This document shows, piece after piece, positions 44,026 through 52,193 of a stretch of DNA of 52,193 nt. The position numbers and the translations under genes were made by a program. Source of the stretch: Alphaproteobacteria bacterium (lineage in GTDB: Bacteria; Pseudomonadota; Alphaproteobacteria; Acetobacterales; Acetobacteraceae). The stretch lies in contig VGDL01000024.1 in assembly GCA_016869735.1 (NCBI GenBank), forward strand, positions 1 to 52,193. Direction: 5' to 3'. Position 1 is the stretch's first letter. Each line of letters starts with the position of its first letter. The notes under the pieces are model-generated. The model was not told the origin of the DNA, did no database searches, and was given only the letters and a program-made list of their open reading frames with translations.

Positions 44026-46427
44026 AAGGCGCAGACCTCGGCCACCTTGTCATAGAACGCCTTGCCAAAGCGCGCGGGCTGGCCAAGCGGCATGGCGCGG
44101 ATCATGTCGCGCAGCCCATGGCGGAGTACGCGCCGGCGCGGCGCATCGGCGGCCAACTCAGCGGCTTTTTCAATGTAGGCTTCAACGCTGAAGGTCGCCA
44201 TATCGCCAATGCCGGCGTTGGAAAGGTTGGAATAGGAAAGCCGCTCGGCAAAGCCAGGCCCTACAAGCGATACGCAGGGCACGCCCATCCAGATGCTTTC
44301 GCAGGTGGTTGTGCCGCCGACATGCGGCAGCGTATCAAGCGAGATATCCATCTTGTTGTAATGCGGCAGATGCTTGCCGCGCACGCCGACAAATTCGATC
44401 CGGTCCGGGTCCACATTGCGCGCAGCAAAAGCAGCGCGCGTGTTTTCCAGAAAGGATGGCCCACCCGCTTCCGGGTGGATGAAAATGAAGCGCGAATTGG
44501 GCACGCGGCGCAGCACCGCCGCCCAGGTATCAATGCAAAGCTTGGTGTATTTATAGGGGTTGTTCGCAGTGCCGAAGGTGACATAGCCGCAGCGGTCTTC
44601 CGGAATTTCCAGATCAATCGGCACTTCATAAAAGCCAAGACGGCCGCCTACCGTCACCCAGGTTTCCGGCAATTCAAACGGCTTTTCAATCAGCAGGCGA
44701 GGGTCTTCCGGTTTGATGTAGGGGTCAACCAGGATGTAATCTATTCTCTCAAGCCCAGCAGAATGTGGATAGCCAAGCCAACTGCCACCCAGCCGTGCGG
44801 GGCGATAGGCCATGACTTCCAACTTGTTCATCGCCGTGCTGCCGCCCAATTCGAACAGCAGATCAAGATTATCCTTGGCGATATCGGCCGCAACCTGATC
44901 ATCGGGCCGATACGGCCACCAGCGGAAATTGGTGAATTTTTCAAGCTCCGCCTGAATGACATCGCGTTCGTCTTCATAAAAGGAATAGCAAAACACTTCG
45001 AACCGATCACGGTCATAGGCTTCAAGCAAAGGCATGCAGAAATAGGTGACGGGGTGGTTGCGCAAATCGCTCGAAAGGAAACCGATGCGCCATTTGCGCG
45101 GCATATGCAGCGCCGGGGCGGGCGGCAGGGGCTTGATGCGTTTCTGCACGCCGCGGCCCCAATTGCGGTGCCATTCCACCATCCCGATGCGTTCTTCCAG
45201 GCTATGAACCTGGCCCAATTCATAATGCACAGAAGAATGCCGGCCTTCCGCCTGCCAATACGGCAAAAGGCTTGGGATGGAACCGGTGGCTTCCAGATTC
45301 TCGATATCCATCACGCGTTGGAACACGGTGCGCAAGGAACGCGAATTGCGCGCAACCTTATCCGGATGGCGCTTCATGAAATCAAGCGATAGCCGATAGG
45401 ATTCCTCCAGATGCGCCGCTTCACTGTCATAACGGCTGCGCGACAGGCTTTCGATGTAGGAGGATTGCACATCAGCCGCGTCCGGATTGGCTGCATGCGC
45501 GCGCTGCAGCGCCTCATTCGCCAAGCGCCAATCGCCATCGCCCGCCATACGGGCCAGGAAAAGATTGGCCTGCCTGTCGCCAGGGTCCTGCGCCAGGATG
45601 CCGTCAATCACCACGCGGGATTCTTCGCGCCGGCCAAGCCTGAGCAGCATGCGCGCATGCATCACATCCAGCCCGCGATCACCCTGGCGGAATTGCCGCG
45701 CGCGCGCCACAACGGGGATGGCGGCTTCGATATCGCCGGCATCAATCAAAAGCCCCATCAGATCATTCAACGTATTCTGATCTTTGGGCTGAAATTCGAA
45801 GGCTTTCAGGAAACTCGCCCGCGCGGCTTCGGCATTGTTCAAGACCCGCTGCATACGCCCAAGCAGGCGCCATAATTCGCCATTGCGTGGGTCGCGCCGC
45901 ACGGCGCCCTCAAAGGCTTCAGCGGCGGCGGCGTAATTGCCGCGCGCTTCTTCTGCATTGCCCAGATTCTGCCAGGGCGAAGCGTTTTTCGGTTCAAGCT
46001 TCTGCGCTGCCTTCAGCGTGGCCACCGCTTCATCATGGCGCCCGGCGCGCTTCAGCATGACGCCAAGCAAATTGGTCAGCGCGAAATCCTTGGGTTTGCG
46101 CGCCTGCACCGGCGCCACCAGCTCCACCGCTTCCGCATGGCGCCCAGCCGAGGACAAGGCCAAGGCATAAGGCGTGCAAATCGCCGCCACCGGCACGCCA
46201 TGGGCCAGCGTCTTGGCAAAGGCATCAGCCGCTTCCGCGTGGCGATTTTTGCCAGCCATAAGACCCGCCAATTGCTGCCAGGCCGCGCCATTGGTTGGCT
46301 GTTCCACAAGACGCGCGCGCAGGCTTTCTTCCATGCGCACCTGATCGGCGGGCTGGAGCGCTGAGGGGGCCGCTTTGGCCGGGCGAGGCTTTTGCCGCAT
46401 GCGGCGCGTTAAATCCCTGATTGGCAT
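44022..46427 (-). CDS. TPR-containing GT41 (SPINDLY/OGT-like) glycosyltransferase
   Basis: This 801-aa cytosolic protein has an N-terminal array of about eight tetratricopeptide repeats (about 35-310; e.g. NASPWQNLGNAEEARGNYAA, ELWRLLGRMQRVLNNAEA) joined to an O-GlcNAc-transferase-like catalytic domain (about 400-790). GT41 marks are RIGFLSSDLRNHPV (with the His region), YPHSAGLERIDYILVD, FGTANNPYKYTK (the catalytic-lysine region) and MDISLDTLPHVGGTTTCESIWMGVP for donor binding. Bacterial members glycosylate proteins such as flagellins. The start is ATG 46427 (weak ribosome site); ATG 46400 is possible. It heads an operon with an RmlC-like epimerase and an SDR, and is divergent from parE by 127 bases. 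Confidence 0.9.
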   Translation of the reverse strand: MPIRDLTRRMRQKPRPAKAAPSALQPADQVRMEESLRARLVEQPTNGAAWQQLAGLMAGKNRHAEAADAFAKTLAHGVPVAAICTPYALALSSAGRHAEAVELVAPVQARKPKDFALTNLLGVMLKRAGRHDEAVATLKAAQKLEPKNASPWQNLGNAEEARGNYAAAAEAFEGAVRRDPRNGELWRLLGRMQRVLNNAEAARASFLKAFEFQPKDQNTLNDLMGLLIDAGDIEAAIPVVARARQFRQGDRGLDVMHARMLLRLGRREESRVVIDGILAQDPGDRQANLFLARMAGDGDWRLANEALQRAHAANPDAADVQSSYIESLSRSRYDSEAAHLEESYRLSLDFMKRHPDKVARNSRSLRTVFQRVMDIENLEATGSIPSLLPYWQAEGRHSSVHYELGQVHSLEERIGMVEWHRNWGRGVQKRIKPLPPAPALHMPRKWRIGFLSSDLRNHPVTYFCMPLLEAYDRDRFEVFCYSFYEDERDVIQAELEKFTNFRWWPYRPDDQVAADIAKDNLDLLFELGGSTAMNKLEVMAYRPARLGGSWLGYPHSAGLERIDYILVDPYIKPEDPRLLIEKPFELPETWVTVGGRLGFYEVPIDLEIPEDRCGYVTFGTANNPYKYTKLCIDTWAAVLRRVPNSRFIFIHPEAGGPSFLENTRAAFAARNVDPDRIEFVGVRGKHLPHYNKMDISLDTLPHVGGTTTCESIWMGVPCVSLVGPGFAERLSYSNLSNAGIGDMATFSVEAYIEKAAELAADAPRRRVLRHGLRDMIRAMPLGQPARFGKAFYDKVAEVCAL

Positions 46428-46554
46428 GAAGCTATGCGTCCATTCGTTTATCATCCGTTTCGCGCTTTGGCCACGCTATTAGGGTTCGACTCGGCAACCG
46501 CGTTGTTTCCCGCCGCGCGCCCCGGTATGTTCGGCGCGAATCAGGGAACAAGGC
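46428..46554. promoter_or_regulatory. Divergent promoter region between GT41 operon and parE
   Basis: This short spacer must contain both promoters. AGGGAACAAGG just before 46555 serves parE. No operator-like palindrome stood out. Confidence 0.35.
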
Positions 46555-48537
46555 ATGAACGATCTTTTCGGTCGCGGCGGTCCTCGGAAGGGGGGAGCCG
46601 GGCAGCAGGATGGCTATTCCGCCAAGGATATCGAAGTGCTGGAGGGGCTGGAGCCCGTCCGCCGTCGCCCCGGCATGTACATCGGCGGCACGGATGAAAA
46701 CGCCCTGCATCATTTGGCGTCGGAGATCATTGATAACGCCATGGATGAAGCCGTGGCCGGCCATGCCGACCGGATTGAGGTAACGCTGGAAGCCGATAAT
46801 TGGCTGACGGTGCGCGATAATGGCCGCGGCATTCCTGTGGACCCGCATCCGAAATTCCCGAAACTGAGTGCGCTGGAAGTGATCCTGACCACGCTGCATT
46901 CGGGGGGCAAATTCTCCGGCAAGGCTTATGACACTTCGGGCGGCTTGCATGGTGTTGGCTCATCGGTCGTGAACGCGCTGTCTGAGCGGATGGAGGTTGA
47001 GGTCGCGCGTGACCGAACGCTGTTCACCCAGGCCTATTCGCGCGGCAAGGCGATCACGAAGCTGAAGGATGCCGGCGCGGTGCAGAACCGCCGCGGCACC
47101 ACCATCCGCTTCAAGCCGGACACAGAGATTTTTGCCAAGCATATGTTTCGTCCGGAACGGCTGTATCGCTTCTGCCGATCCAAGGCGTATTTGTATCGCG
47201 GTGTTGAAATCCGCTGGGCTTGCGACCCCGCACTGATGAAGGATGAAACGCCCGCGCAAGCCGTGCTGCATTTTCCAGGTGGCTTGGCGGATTTTCTGAC
47301 AGCCGCTTTGGAAGGCAGGCCGACTGTGGTGCCCGCCGCCTGGTCAGGCGATGCGGAATTTCCCGAAGGTGCGGGGCGCGTGGAATGGGCGGCAAGCTGG
47401 GTGGAGCGCGGCGATGGTTTCTTGAATACCTACGCCAATACCATCCCAACCCCGCAGGGCGGCACGCATGAAGCGGGGTTCCGTACGGCGCTGGTCAAGG
47501 GCCTTCGCGCCTATGGCGAACTGAAGAAGGAAAAGCGCGCGGCCAATGTGACCGCCGAAGATTTGCTCGGCCCCATTGCCGGCATGCTTTCGGTCTTCAT
47601 CCGGGAACCGCAATTCCAAGGCCAGACGAAGGACAAGCTGACCAGTCCGGAAGCGGCGCGGCTGGTCGAATCAGCCTTGCGCGATCATTTCGATCATTGG
47701 CTGGCGGGGGATCCGGCCAACGCCGATAACCTGTTGGCCTTCGCGATAGAGCGCGCTGAGGATAGGATGCGCCGCCGCGCGGAAAAGGACACGCCGCGCA
47801 AGACCGCAACGCGCAAGCTGCGGCTGCCCGGCAAGCTTTCCGATTGCGCGCGTGAAAGCGCCGATGGCACAGAGCTTTTCCTGGTGGAGGGCGATTCCGC
47901 CGGCGGTTCTGCCAAGCAGGCGCGGGATCGTGAAACCCAGGCGGTGTTGCCGCTGCGCGGAAAAATCCTGAATGTCGCCAGCGCCAGCGTGGAAAAGCTC
48001 AGGCAAAATCAGGAATTGAAGGATCTGATCGAAGCGCTTGGTTGCGGTGTTGGTGATCGGTTTGACATCGCCAAGCTTCGCTATGGGCGCGTTGTGATCA
48101 TGACGGATGCGGATGTGGATGGCGCGCATATCGCTGCCCTTTTGCTGACTTTCTTTTATCGCGAATTGCCGGAATTGGTGCGGCAGGGCCGCGTGTTTTT
48201 GGCGCAGCCGCCGCTTTATCGCCTGCAAGCGGGCGGAGTTTCGGTTTATGCCATGGATGATGCGGATCGCGAACGCGTGCTCAAGGCGCGGTTCAAATCC
48301 AACCAGAAGGTGGAAGTCAGCCGCTTCAAGGGGCTTGGCGAAATGCCCCCCGCAGCGCTCAAGGAAACCACCATGGACCCGAAGAAGCGCACGCTGCTCC
48401 GCGTGATGCTGGCGCCGGAAGATCGGTCCTTCACCAGTGAAAGGGTGGAAGAATTGATGGGAAGGCGCCCGGAATTGCGCTTCCGCTTCATTCAGGAAAA
48501 TGCCGGGCGCATCGCCGCCGAAGCCCTGGATGCCTAA
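46555..48537 (+). CDS. parE: DNA topoisomerase IV subunit B
   Basis: ParE (660 aa) is the ATPase subunit that, with ParC, decatenates chromosomes. It shows the GHKL ATPase site (EIIDNAMDEAVAG, VRDNGRGIPVD, TSGGLHGVGSSVVNALSE), the transducer region, and the TOPRIM domain (FLVEGDSAGGSAKQARDRE, VVIMTDADVDGAHIAALLL), ending in FKGLGEMPPAALKETTMDP. The length, and the absence of the GyrB-type insertion, favour ParE over GyrB. No parC is nearby, as usual. Confidence 0.95.
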   Translation: MNDLFGRGGPRKGGAGQQDGYSAKDIEVLEGLEPVRRRPGMYIGGTDENALHHLASEIIDNAMDEAVAGHADRIEVTLEADNWLTVRDNGRGIPVDPHPKFPKLSALEVILTTLHSGGKFSGKAYDTSGGLHGVGSSVVNALSERMEVEVARDRTLFTQAYSRGKAITKLKDAGAVQNRRGTTIRFKPDTEIFAKHMFRPERLYRFCRSKAYLYRGVEIRWACDPALMKDETPAQAVLHFPGGLADFLTAALEGRPTVVPAAWSGDAEFPEGAGRVEWAASWVERGDGFLNTYANTIPTPQGGTHEAGFRTALVKGLRAYGELKKEKRAANVTAEDLLGPIAGMLSVFIREPQFQGQTKDKLTSPEAARLVESALRDHFDHWLAGDPANADNLLAFAIERAEDRMRRRAEKDTPRKTATRKLRLPGKLSDCARESADGTELFLVEGDSAGGSAKQARDRETQAVLPLRGKILNVASASVEKLRQNQELKDLIEALGCGVGDRFDIAKLRYGRVVIMTDADVDGAHIAALLLTFFYRELPELVRQGRVFLAQPPLYRLQAGGVSVYAMDDADRERVLKARFKSNQKVEVSRFKGLGEMPPAALKETTMDPKKRTLLRVMLAPEDRSFTSERVEELMGRRPELRFRFIQENAGRIAAEALDA

Positions 48538-48543
48538 GCGGCT

Positions 48544-50286
48544 TTATCCCGCAAAAGCCTGGGTACGCACCAAGCGCGCATAAAGCCCATCGGCAGCCAT
48601 CAATTCCTGATGATTGCCTTGTTCCACCGCGCGGCCGGCTTCCATCACCACAATGCGGTCCGCATCGCGCACCGTCGCCAGGCGATGCGCGATTACCAGC
48701 GTGGTGCGGCCCTGACGCAGCCGCGCCAGCGCTTCCTGTACCAAGGCTTCGTTTTCAGCGTCCAAAGCGCTGGTGGCCTCATCCAGCAGCAGCACGCGCG
48801 GGTCTCGCAGCAAGGCGCGCGCAAGCGCCAGGCGTTGGCGTTGCCCGCCTGAAAGGCGATTGCCGCCGGGGCCGAGTTCGGTTTGATAGCCCGCCGGCAA
48901 GGCGCTGATGAAATCATGCGCGGCGGCGGCGCGCGCCGCTGCTTCAACTTCTTCCGCCGTTGCCCCCGGTCGGCCGTAGGCGATATTGGCGAAGGCCGTG
49001 TCTTCGAAAATCACCGCATCCTGCCCGACATAGGCAAGCGAATCACGCAAGGCTTCAAGCGTGATGGCGCGAATATCCACGCCATCCAGAAGCACACGCC
49101 CTTCAGTTACATCATAAAGGCGCGGCACCAGGGCAAGCGCCGTGGATTTTCCCGCACCCGATGGCCCGACAAGCGCTAACGTCTGGCCGGGTTCAGCCGC
49201 AAAACTCAGGCCCGAAAGTGCTGCATCGGGCACAGCTTCATAGCGGAAGCCAACAGCATCAAAGACAATGCGCCCGCCGCCTGCCGGCAGCGCCGCCGGG
49301 CTGGCGGGGTTCGTGATCTGGCGCGGCGTGTCAATCACGCCAAAGACGCGCGCAAGGCCAGCAAGCCCTTCCTGCAAGGCAGAGTTCAAGGACCCCAAGG
49401 CGCGCACCGGGCGTGCGGCGATCAGCACGGCGGCGACAAAGCCCGTGAATTCCCCAATCGTGCCCTGCCCGCTGGCGACGCGATATCCAACCACAGCCAA
49501 GACTGCCGCGACCGCCAAGCCGCCCAGCACTTCCAGCATGGGATCAAGCGAAGCGCGCGTGCGCTGGATGCCGAAAATCGCCTCTCGCAAACGGGCGAAT
49601 AACGCATTGGCGCGCGCTTCCTCAGCGGCTTCCAGCCGATAGCCGCGCACCACCCGCGCTGCGCCAAAGCTTTCCGTGAGCCGCGTTGCCGCATCGCCCA
49701 CACGATCCTGCATGCCGCCTGATGCGCGGCGGATACGCTTGCCCAGCCTCAGGATAGGCACCACGGCAATCGGGTAAAGCAGCGCGGCGATCAAGGACAT
49801 TTTCCAGTCAAGCCAGAGCATGGACCCAATCAGGCCAATCAGCGTCAGCACATCGGCGATGGCACTGATGGATTTCTGCAATGCTTCGCGGATCAGACCG
49901 GCATCGGTGGTGAAGCGCGCGGCATGGCGCGCCGGCGCATCCCGCGCCACGGTCGCCAGGTCAGCGCGCGTCAGCGCCTTGAACAAATCGCGCTGCAGGT
50001 TTTCCACCACGCGCAGTACGACGGATTGAATGGAAACGGCCTGACCGAATTGCGCCAAAGCCTTGGATGAGGTGACAGCCACAATCACGATCGGGATCAG
50101 CCAGATCACGCGCTGATCGCCGGCCGTGAACAGGTCGAATGCCTGCTGGATGACAATGGGATAAAGCGCGGTGCAGCCCGAGACGCCAAGCGTGCAGAGC
50201 AGCGCCAGCAGGATGCCCCTGCCATGCTGACGGACATAATCGCGCCAAAGCCGAAGCGTCAGCCCGCGGGTGGAGGTATCGTTCAT
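48544..50286 (-). CDS. ABC exporter half-transporter, MsbA-like
   Basis: This 580-aa protein fuses six transmembrane helices (about 25-310) to one ATPase domain (about 340-575) and works as a homodimer. The ATPase has Walker A GPSGAGKST, Q-loop YVGQDAVIFED, signature LSGGQRQRLALARALL, Walker B VLLLDEATSALD and the H-loop TTLVIAHRLAT. The family includes the lipid A flippase MsbA and multidrug exporters; the substrate is not decided. ATG 50286 gives MNDTSTRG and is preferred over a 20-codon longer frame. It converges with parE, the stop codons being 6 bases apart. Confidence 0.93.
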   Translation of the reverse strand: MNDTSTRGLTLRLWRDYVRQHGRGILLALLCTLGVSGCTALYPIVIQQAFDLFTAGDQRVIWLIPIVIVAVTSSKALAQFGQAVSIQSVVLRVVENLQRDLFKALTRADLATVARDAPARHAARFTTDAGLIREALQKSISAIADVLTLIGLIGSMLWLDWKMSLIAALLYPIAVVPILRLGKRIRRASGGMQDRVGDAATRLTESFGAARVVRGYRLEAAEEARANALFARLREAIFGIQRTRASLDPMLEVLGGLAVAAVLAVVGYRVASGQGTIGEFTGFVAAVLIAARPVRALGSLNSALQEGLAGLARVFGVIDTPRQITNPASPAALPAGGGRIVFDAVGFRYEAVPDAALSGLSFAAEPGQTLALVGPSGAGKSTALALVPRLYDVTEGRVLLDGVDIRAITLEALRDSLAYVGQDAVIFEDTAFANIAYGRPGATAEEVEAAARAAAAHDFISALPAGYQTELGPGGNRLSGGQRQRLALARALLRDPRVLLLDEATSALDAENEALVQEALARLRQGRTTLVIAHRLATVRDADRIVVMEAGRAVEQGNHQELMAADGLYARLVRTQAFAG

Positions 50287-50423
50287 GCTGCGCCGCTTAT
50301 AACCCCGGATGGCCCGGTGGCGATAAGGGGGGTTGTCAGGCTCCATGAAGCTCTGCTGGTTCTCTTTTTGTTCTTGTTAGGCGCGGCTGGATCCCCATTT
50401 TGCCGCGCTAGCCCAGTGAGTTC

Positions 50424-50446
50424 GGGGGGAGGTTACCCCTCCCCCC
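50424..50446 (+). repeat. Strong GC hairpin before the permease pair
   Basis: A perfect 9-bp inverted repeat GGGGGGAGG-TTACC-CCTCCCCCC lies 28 bases before the first permease codon, in the 188-base divergent gap. It could be a terminator-like or translation-controlling structure, since no other ribosome binding site is seen for the permease. Confidence 0.5.
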
Positions 50447-50474
50447 GCCCTCTCTTGCGCGCCGCCTCCCAGTC

Positions 50475-51017
50475 TTGCAGTTTGCGCGCGTGTTGAATGC
50501 GCTCCGCCGCCACGCTTCCCTCGTGGTCATTTTCCTGATTGCCATCATCGCCGGGCTTGCCACCTTGCAATTGCGGGGCGCCGAGGCGTTCTTGGCCGCG
50601 CTGTGGCATGCCTGGGATTTGTTCCTGTTCATCGTCCCTTCCTTAGTGGCCGGGCTGCTCTTGGCCTCGGCGCTTCGGCAATTGCTCTCCCCGGATGCGC
50701 TGGCGCGTTTGATGGGCGCGGAAAGTGGGATTTTTGGCCTGTTTATCGCAACGCTGGTCGGCACGCTCTCCCCCGGAGGCCCCATGGCCGCCTTTCCGCT
50801 GGTGCTGGTGCTGGCCGGCGCGGGGGCGGATAAGGGCGCGCTGGTTGCCTTCATCCTGGCCTGGTCGCTGAACGGCTTTCAGAAACTGCTGGTCTATGAG
50901 GCGCCGCTGCTCGGCCTTGATTTCGCGCTGTTGCGCACGCTGATCACCTTCCCCATGCCGATGATCGCGGGCTGGCTGGCGCGGCGCATCCCGATTGCGT
51001 GGGAACCACCGAAATGA
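50475..51017 (+). CDS. Half-size membrane permease, N-terminal partner
   Basis: This 180-aa protein has about four transmembrane helices and a family motif SPGGPMAAFPLVLVLAGAGADKGALVAFILAWS. Together with the next gene it resembles one half of the YraQ/ArsP-type permeases (former DUF318). The start is uncertain: TTG 50475 is given, and GTG 50490 is equally possible; neither has a good ribosome site. ATGA joins it to the second gene. Substrate unknown. Confidence 0.75.
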   Translation: MQFARVLNALRRHASLVVIFLIAIIAGLATLQLRGAEAFLAALWHAWDLFLFIVPSLVAGLLLASALRQLLSPDALARLMGAESGIFGLFIATLVGTLSPGGPMAAFPLVLVLAGAGADKGALVAFILAWSLNGFQKLLVYEAPLLGLDFALLRTLITFPMPMIAGWLARRIPIAWEPPK

Positions 51018-51529
51018 GCGGGCCGCAAATCATCCTTTGGGTGATTGCGCTAGCGGTATGGGCGCTGTGCATCCGCCGCGGCATGCCCCAGGCACGGCGC
51101 GCGGTGACTGAGACCAATCGCGGCTTTTGGCGCATCCTGCCCATGTTCTGCGTGGCACTGCCGATGGCAGCGTTTCTGTCAGAGCTTGTGCCAGCGGATA
51201 TCGCCACCGCCTGGCTTGGCGATGATTCCGGGATTTCGGGCATCATGATCGCATCCCTGGCGGGCGGCATCATGCCGGGTGGGCCTTTCGTGACTTTTCC
51301 GCTGGTGATCACCTTCAGCAAGGCAGGCGCGGGGGTCGCGCAAATGACCGCGCTGCTCACGGCCTGGTCGGTCTATGCGCTGCACCGGATCCTGACTTGG
51401 GAATACCCGGTGCTAGGTTGGCGCTTTGTGGCGATGCGCCTGGCGTCGTCCTTTTTCCTGCCAGTATTGGCAGGCTTGATCATGCAGGCGCTGCTGCCGT
51501 TTTTCGCGATCAATCTGGCGGCGCCTTGA
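51014..51529 (+). CDS. Half-size membrane permease, C-terminal partner
   Basis: This 171-aa protein has about four to five hydrophobic helices. It carries MPGGPFVTFPLVITFSKAGAGVAQMTALLTAWS, which repeats the motif of the preceding gene, so the two are related halves of a pseudo-symmetric permease that in other bacteria is a single chain. ATG 51014 sits in the ATGA overlap with the first half. They probably form a heterodimer in the inner membrane. Substrate unknown. Confidence 0.78.
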   Translation: MSGPQIILWVIALAVWALCIRRGMPQARRAVTETNRGFWRILPMFCVALPMAAFLSELVPADIATAWLGDDSGISGIMIASLAGGIMPGGPFVTFPLVITFSKAGAGVAQMTALLTAWSVYALHRILTWEYPVLGWRFVAMRLASSFFLPVLAGLIMQALLPFFAINLAAP

Positions 51530-51568
51530 GCCTATTCTTCGCGCCGAGCTGCGGCGGCGACGTGGAAG

Positions 51569-51775
51569 CTAGTCCTGGTCTTTAAGTTTCCTGAAGGTCT
51601 TTATGGCGACCTTCAAAAACAGGAGTGTCGCAAGCCCGATGACTACACTGATCACACCTTTGATGAGGATGTTTTGCTCGTCAAAAAAAATGCGCTCCAA
51701 TATCATCCCAGCAGAAGCGGAAACGCCAGCGATTATGCCATCACCGACATTAAACTGAGTTTTTTCTTCAGTCAT
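51569..51775 (-). CDS. Small membrane protein of unknown function (68 aa)
   Basis: A short protein with a polar N-terminus (MTEEKTQFNVGDG) and one to two hydrophobic stretches (GIIAGVSASAGMILERIFF and ILIKGVISVVIGLATLLFLK), ending in a basic/acidic tail. GGAGG nine bases before ATG 51775 supports the start. Not recognised. It is downstream of, and on the same strand as, another small membrane protein gene. Confidence 0.6.
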   Translation of the reverse strand: MTEEKTQFNVGDGIIAGVSASAGMILERIFFDEQNILIKGVISVVIGLATLLFLKVAIKTFRKLKDQD

Positions 51776-51881
51776 GGCTATTGGCCTCCATCGAAAAGCC
51801 TCCGTAATATATATCTCCTCTCCTGGCGTCGGCGCTAAGGTCGGCAACCGTGAGGAGGTTTTTTCTCTTTGAACAAGCGGA

Positions 51882-52103
51882 TTAAGATGGGGCCGGCTCA
51901 TTGCGTCCGAGCGCACTCATACCCTTGACGATGGCCATGATGGTCCACACCAGCCACCAGATAAGGATGCCGATAGGAACAAGGATAAGGGCGAAACCGA
52001 GGCTCTTGGTAAACGCATTGGAAATCAAGACCAGGATGTAAATGGCTGTAGTTATCGCCGCAATTATGACGCCACGCCAAAATATTTTAATTTGGAAATT
52101 CAT
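51882..52103 (-). CDS. Small two-helix membrane protein (73 aa)
   Basis: A short protein with two hydrophobic helices (GVIIAAITTAIYILVLI and SLGFALILVPIGILIWWLVW) and a polar C-terminus ending NEPAPS; resembles superinfection-immunity or DUF4282-like small proteins only in general layout. The ATG at 52103 was chosen; a GTG at 52151 would add 16 residues. The ribosome site is weak. Function unknown. The remaining bases to 52193 show nothing I can support. Confidence 0.5.
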   Translation of the reverse strand: MNFQIKIFWRGVIIAAITTAIYILVLISNAFTKSLGFALILVPIGILIWWLVWTIMAIVKGMSALGRNEPAPS

Positions 52104-52193
52104 GTGCGACTTGAACACGCCGATTGGACTTGCCCCTATCAAACCGGACACTCGGCTTGGTTGGATAACTTGCTTGCTATGAACTCACGTGGC

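Noticed and set aside
44118-45392. Plus-strand open frame of 424 codons opposite the GT41 gene
   Set aside because: Shadow frame within a gene with clear TPR and GT41 motifs; no ribosome site, no domain.
46555-48537. Annotating the type II topoisomerase subunit as gyrB
   Set aside because: Its length (660 aa) lacks the extra GyrB segment and motif details fit ParE better; no recF or dnaN neighbours.

Overview
The window reads as a chromosomal segment of a high-GC alphaproteobacterium, most probably an Acetobacteraceae/Roseomonas-type organism. This rests on the ruvC-ruvA-ruvB-ybgC-tolQRAB-pal-cpoB-tilS-ftsH-folP order on one strand, a UPF0262 gene, a DUF983 gene, TTT-type (Bug) solute receptors, and frequent GTG/TTG starts with ATGA/GTGA overlaps. 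The genus is inference. No rRNA, tRNA, CRISPR, insertion sequence or phage gene was recognised.

Left part (1-14.1 kb), accessory metabolism. A large orphan protein (200-2722, minus) is followed by a tight four-gene minus operon: TTT receptor, APH-fold kinase, enolase-like protein with an altered active site, and 2-hydroxyacid dehydrogenase (7084 down to 2908). Divergent from it lie a catalytically dead HtrA-like protein and a cupin. Next come an ABC importer (receptor and two permeases, no ATPase), a carboxymuconolactone-decarboxylase-like protein on the other strand, and an AbgB-like amidohydrolase.

Middle (14.3-38.4 kb). An RhlE-like RNA helicase and a cytosolic GAF-GAF hybrid histidine kinase run on the plus strand. 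A continuous minus-strand run then carries RuvCAB, YbgC/Tol-Pal/CpoB, TilS, FtsH, FolP, GlmM and ThiD. Two unrelated genes (FMN-dependent monooxygenase, dipeptide-type receptor) sit between folP and glmM. The run ends in a DUF1217 (flagellum-associated) gene cut by one in-frame TAA.

Right part (38.4-52.2 kb). An RTX-repeat protein with a C-terminal Hint domain is cut by one in-frame TGA and preceded by an AT-rich upstream region. After it come an Asp/Glu racemase-family protein, DUF983 and UPF0262 proteins, and a three-gene glycosylation operon (TPR-GT41 transferase, RmlC-like epimerase, extended SDR). ParE, an MsbA-like ABC exporter, a two-gene half-permease pair and two small membrane proteins finish the window.

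Most interesting: the receptor-kinase-enolase-like-dehydrogenase operon, which could be a route from a small hydroxy/keto acid towards a PEP-type product; the two surface/motility genes each broken by a single in-frame stop; the pseudo-HtrA; and the hairpin cluster between ruvA and ruvB.
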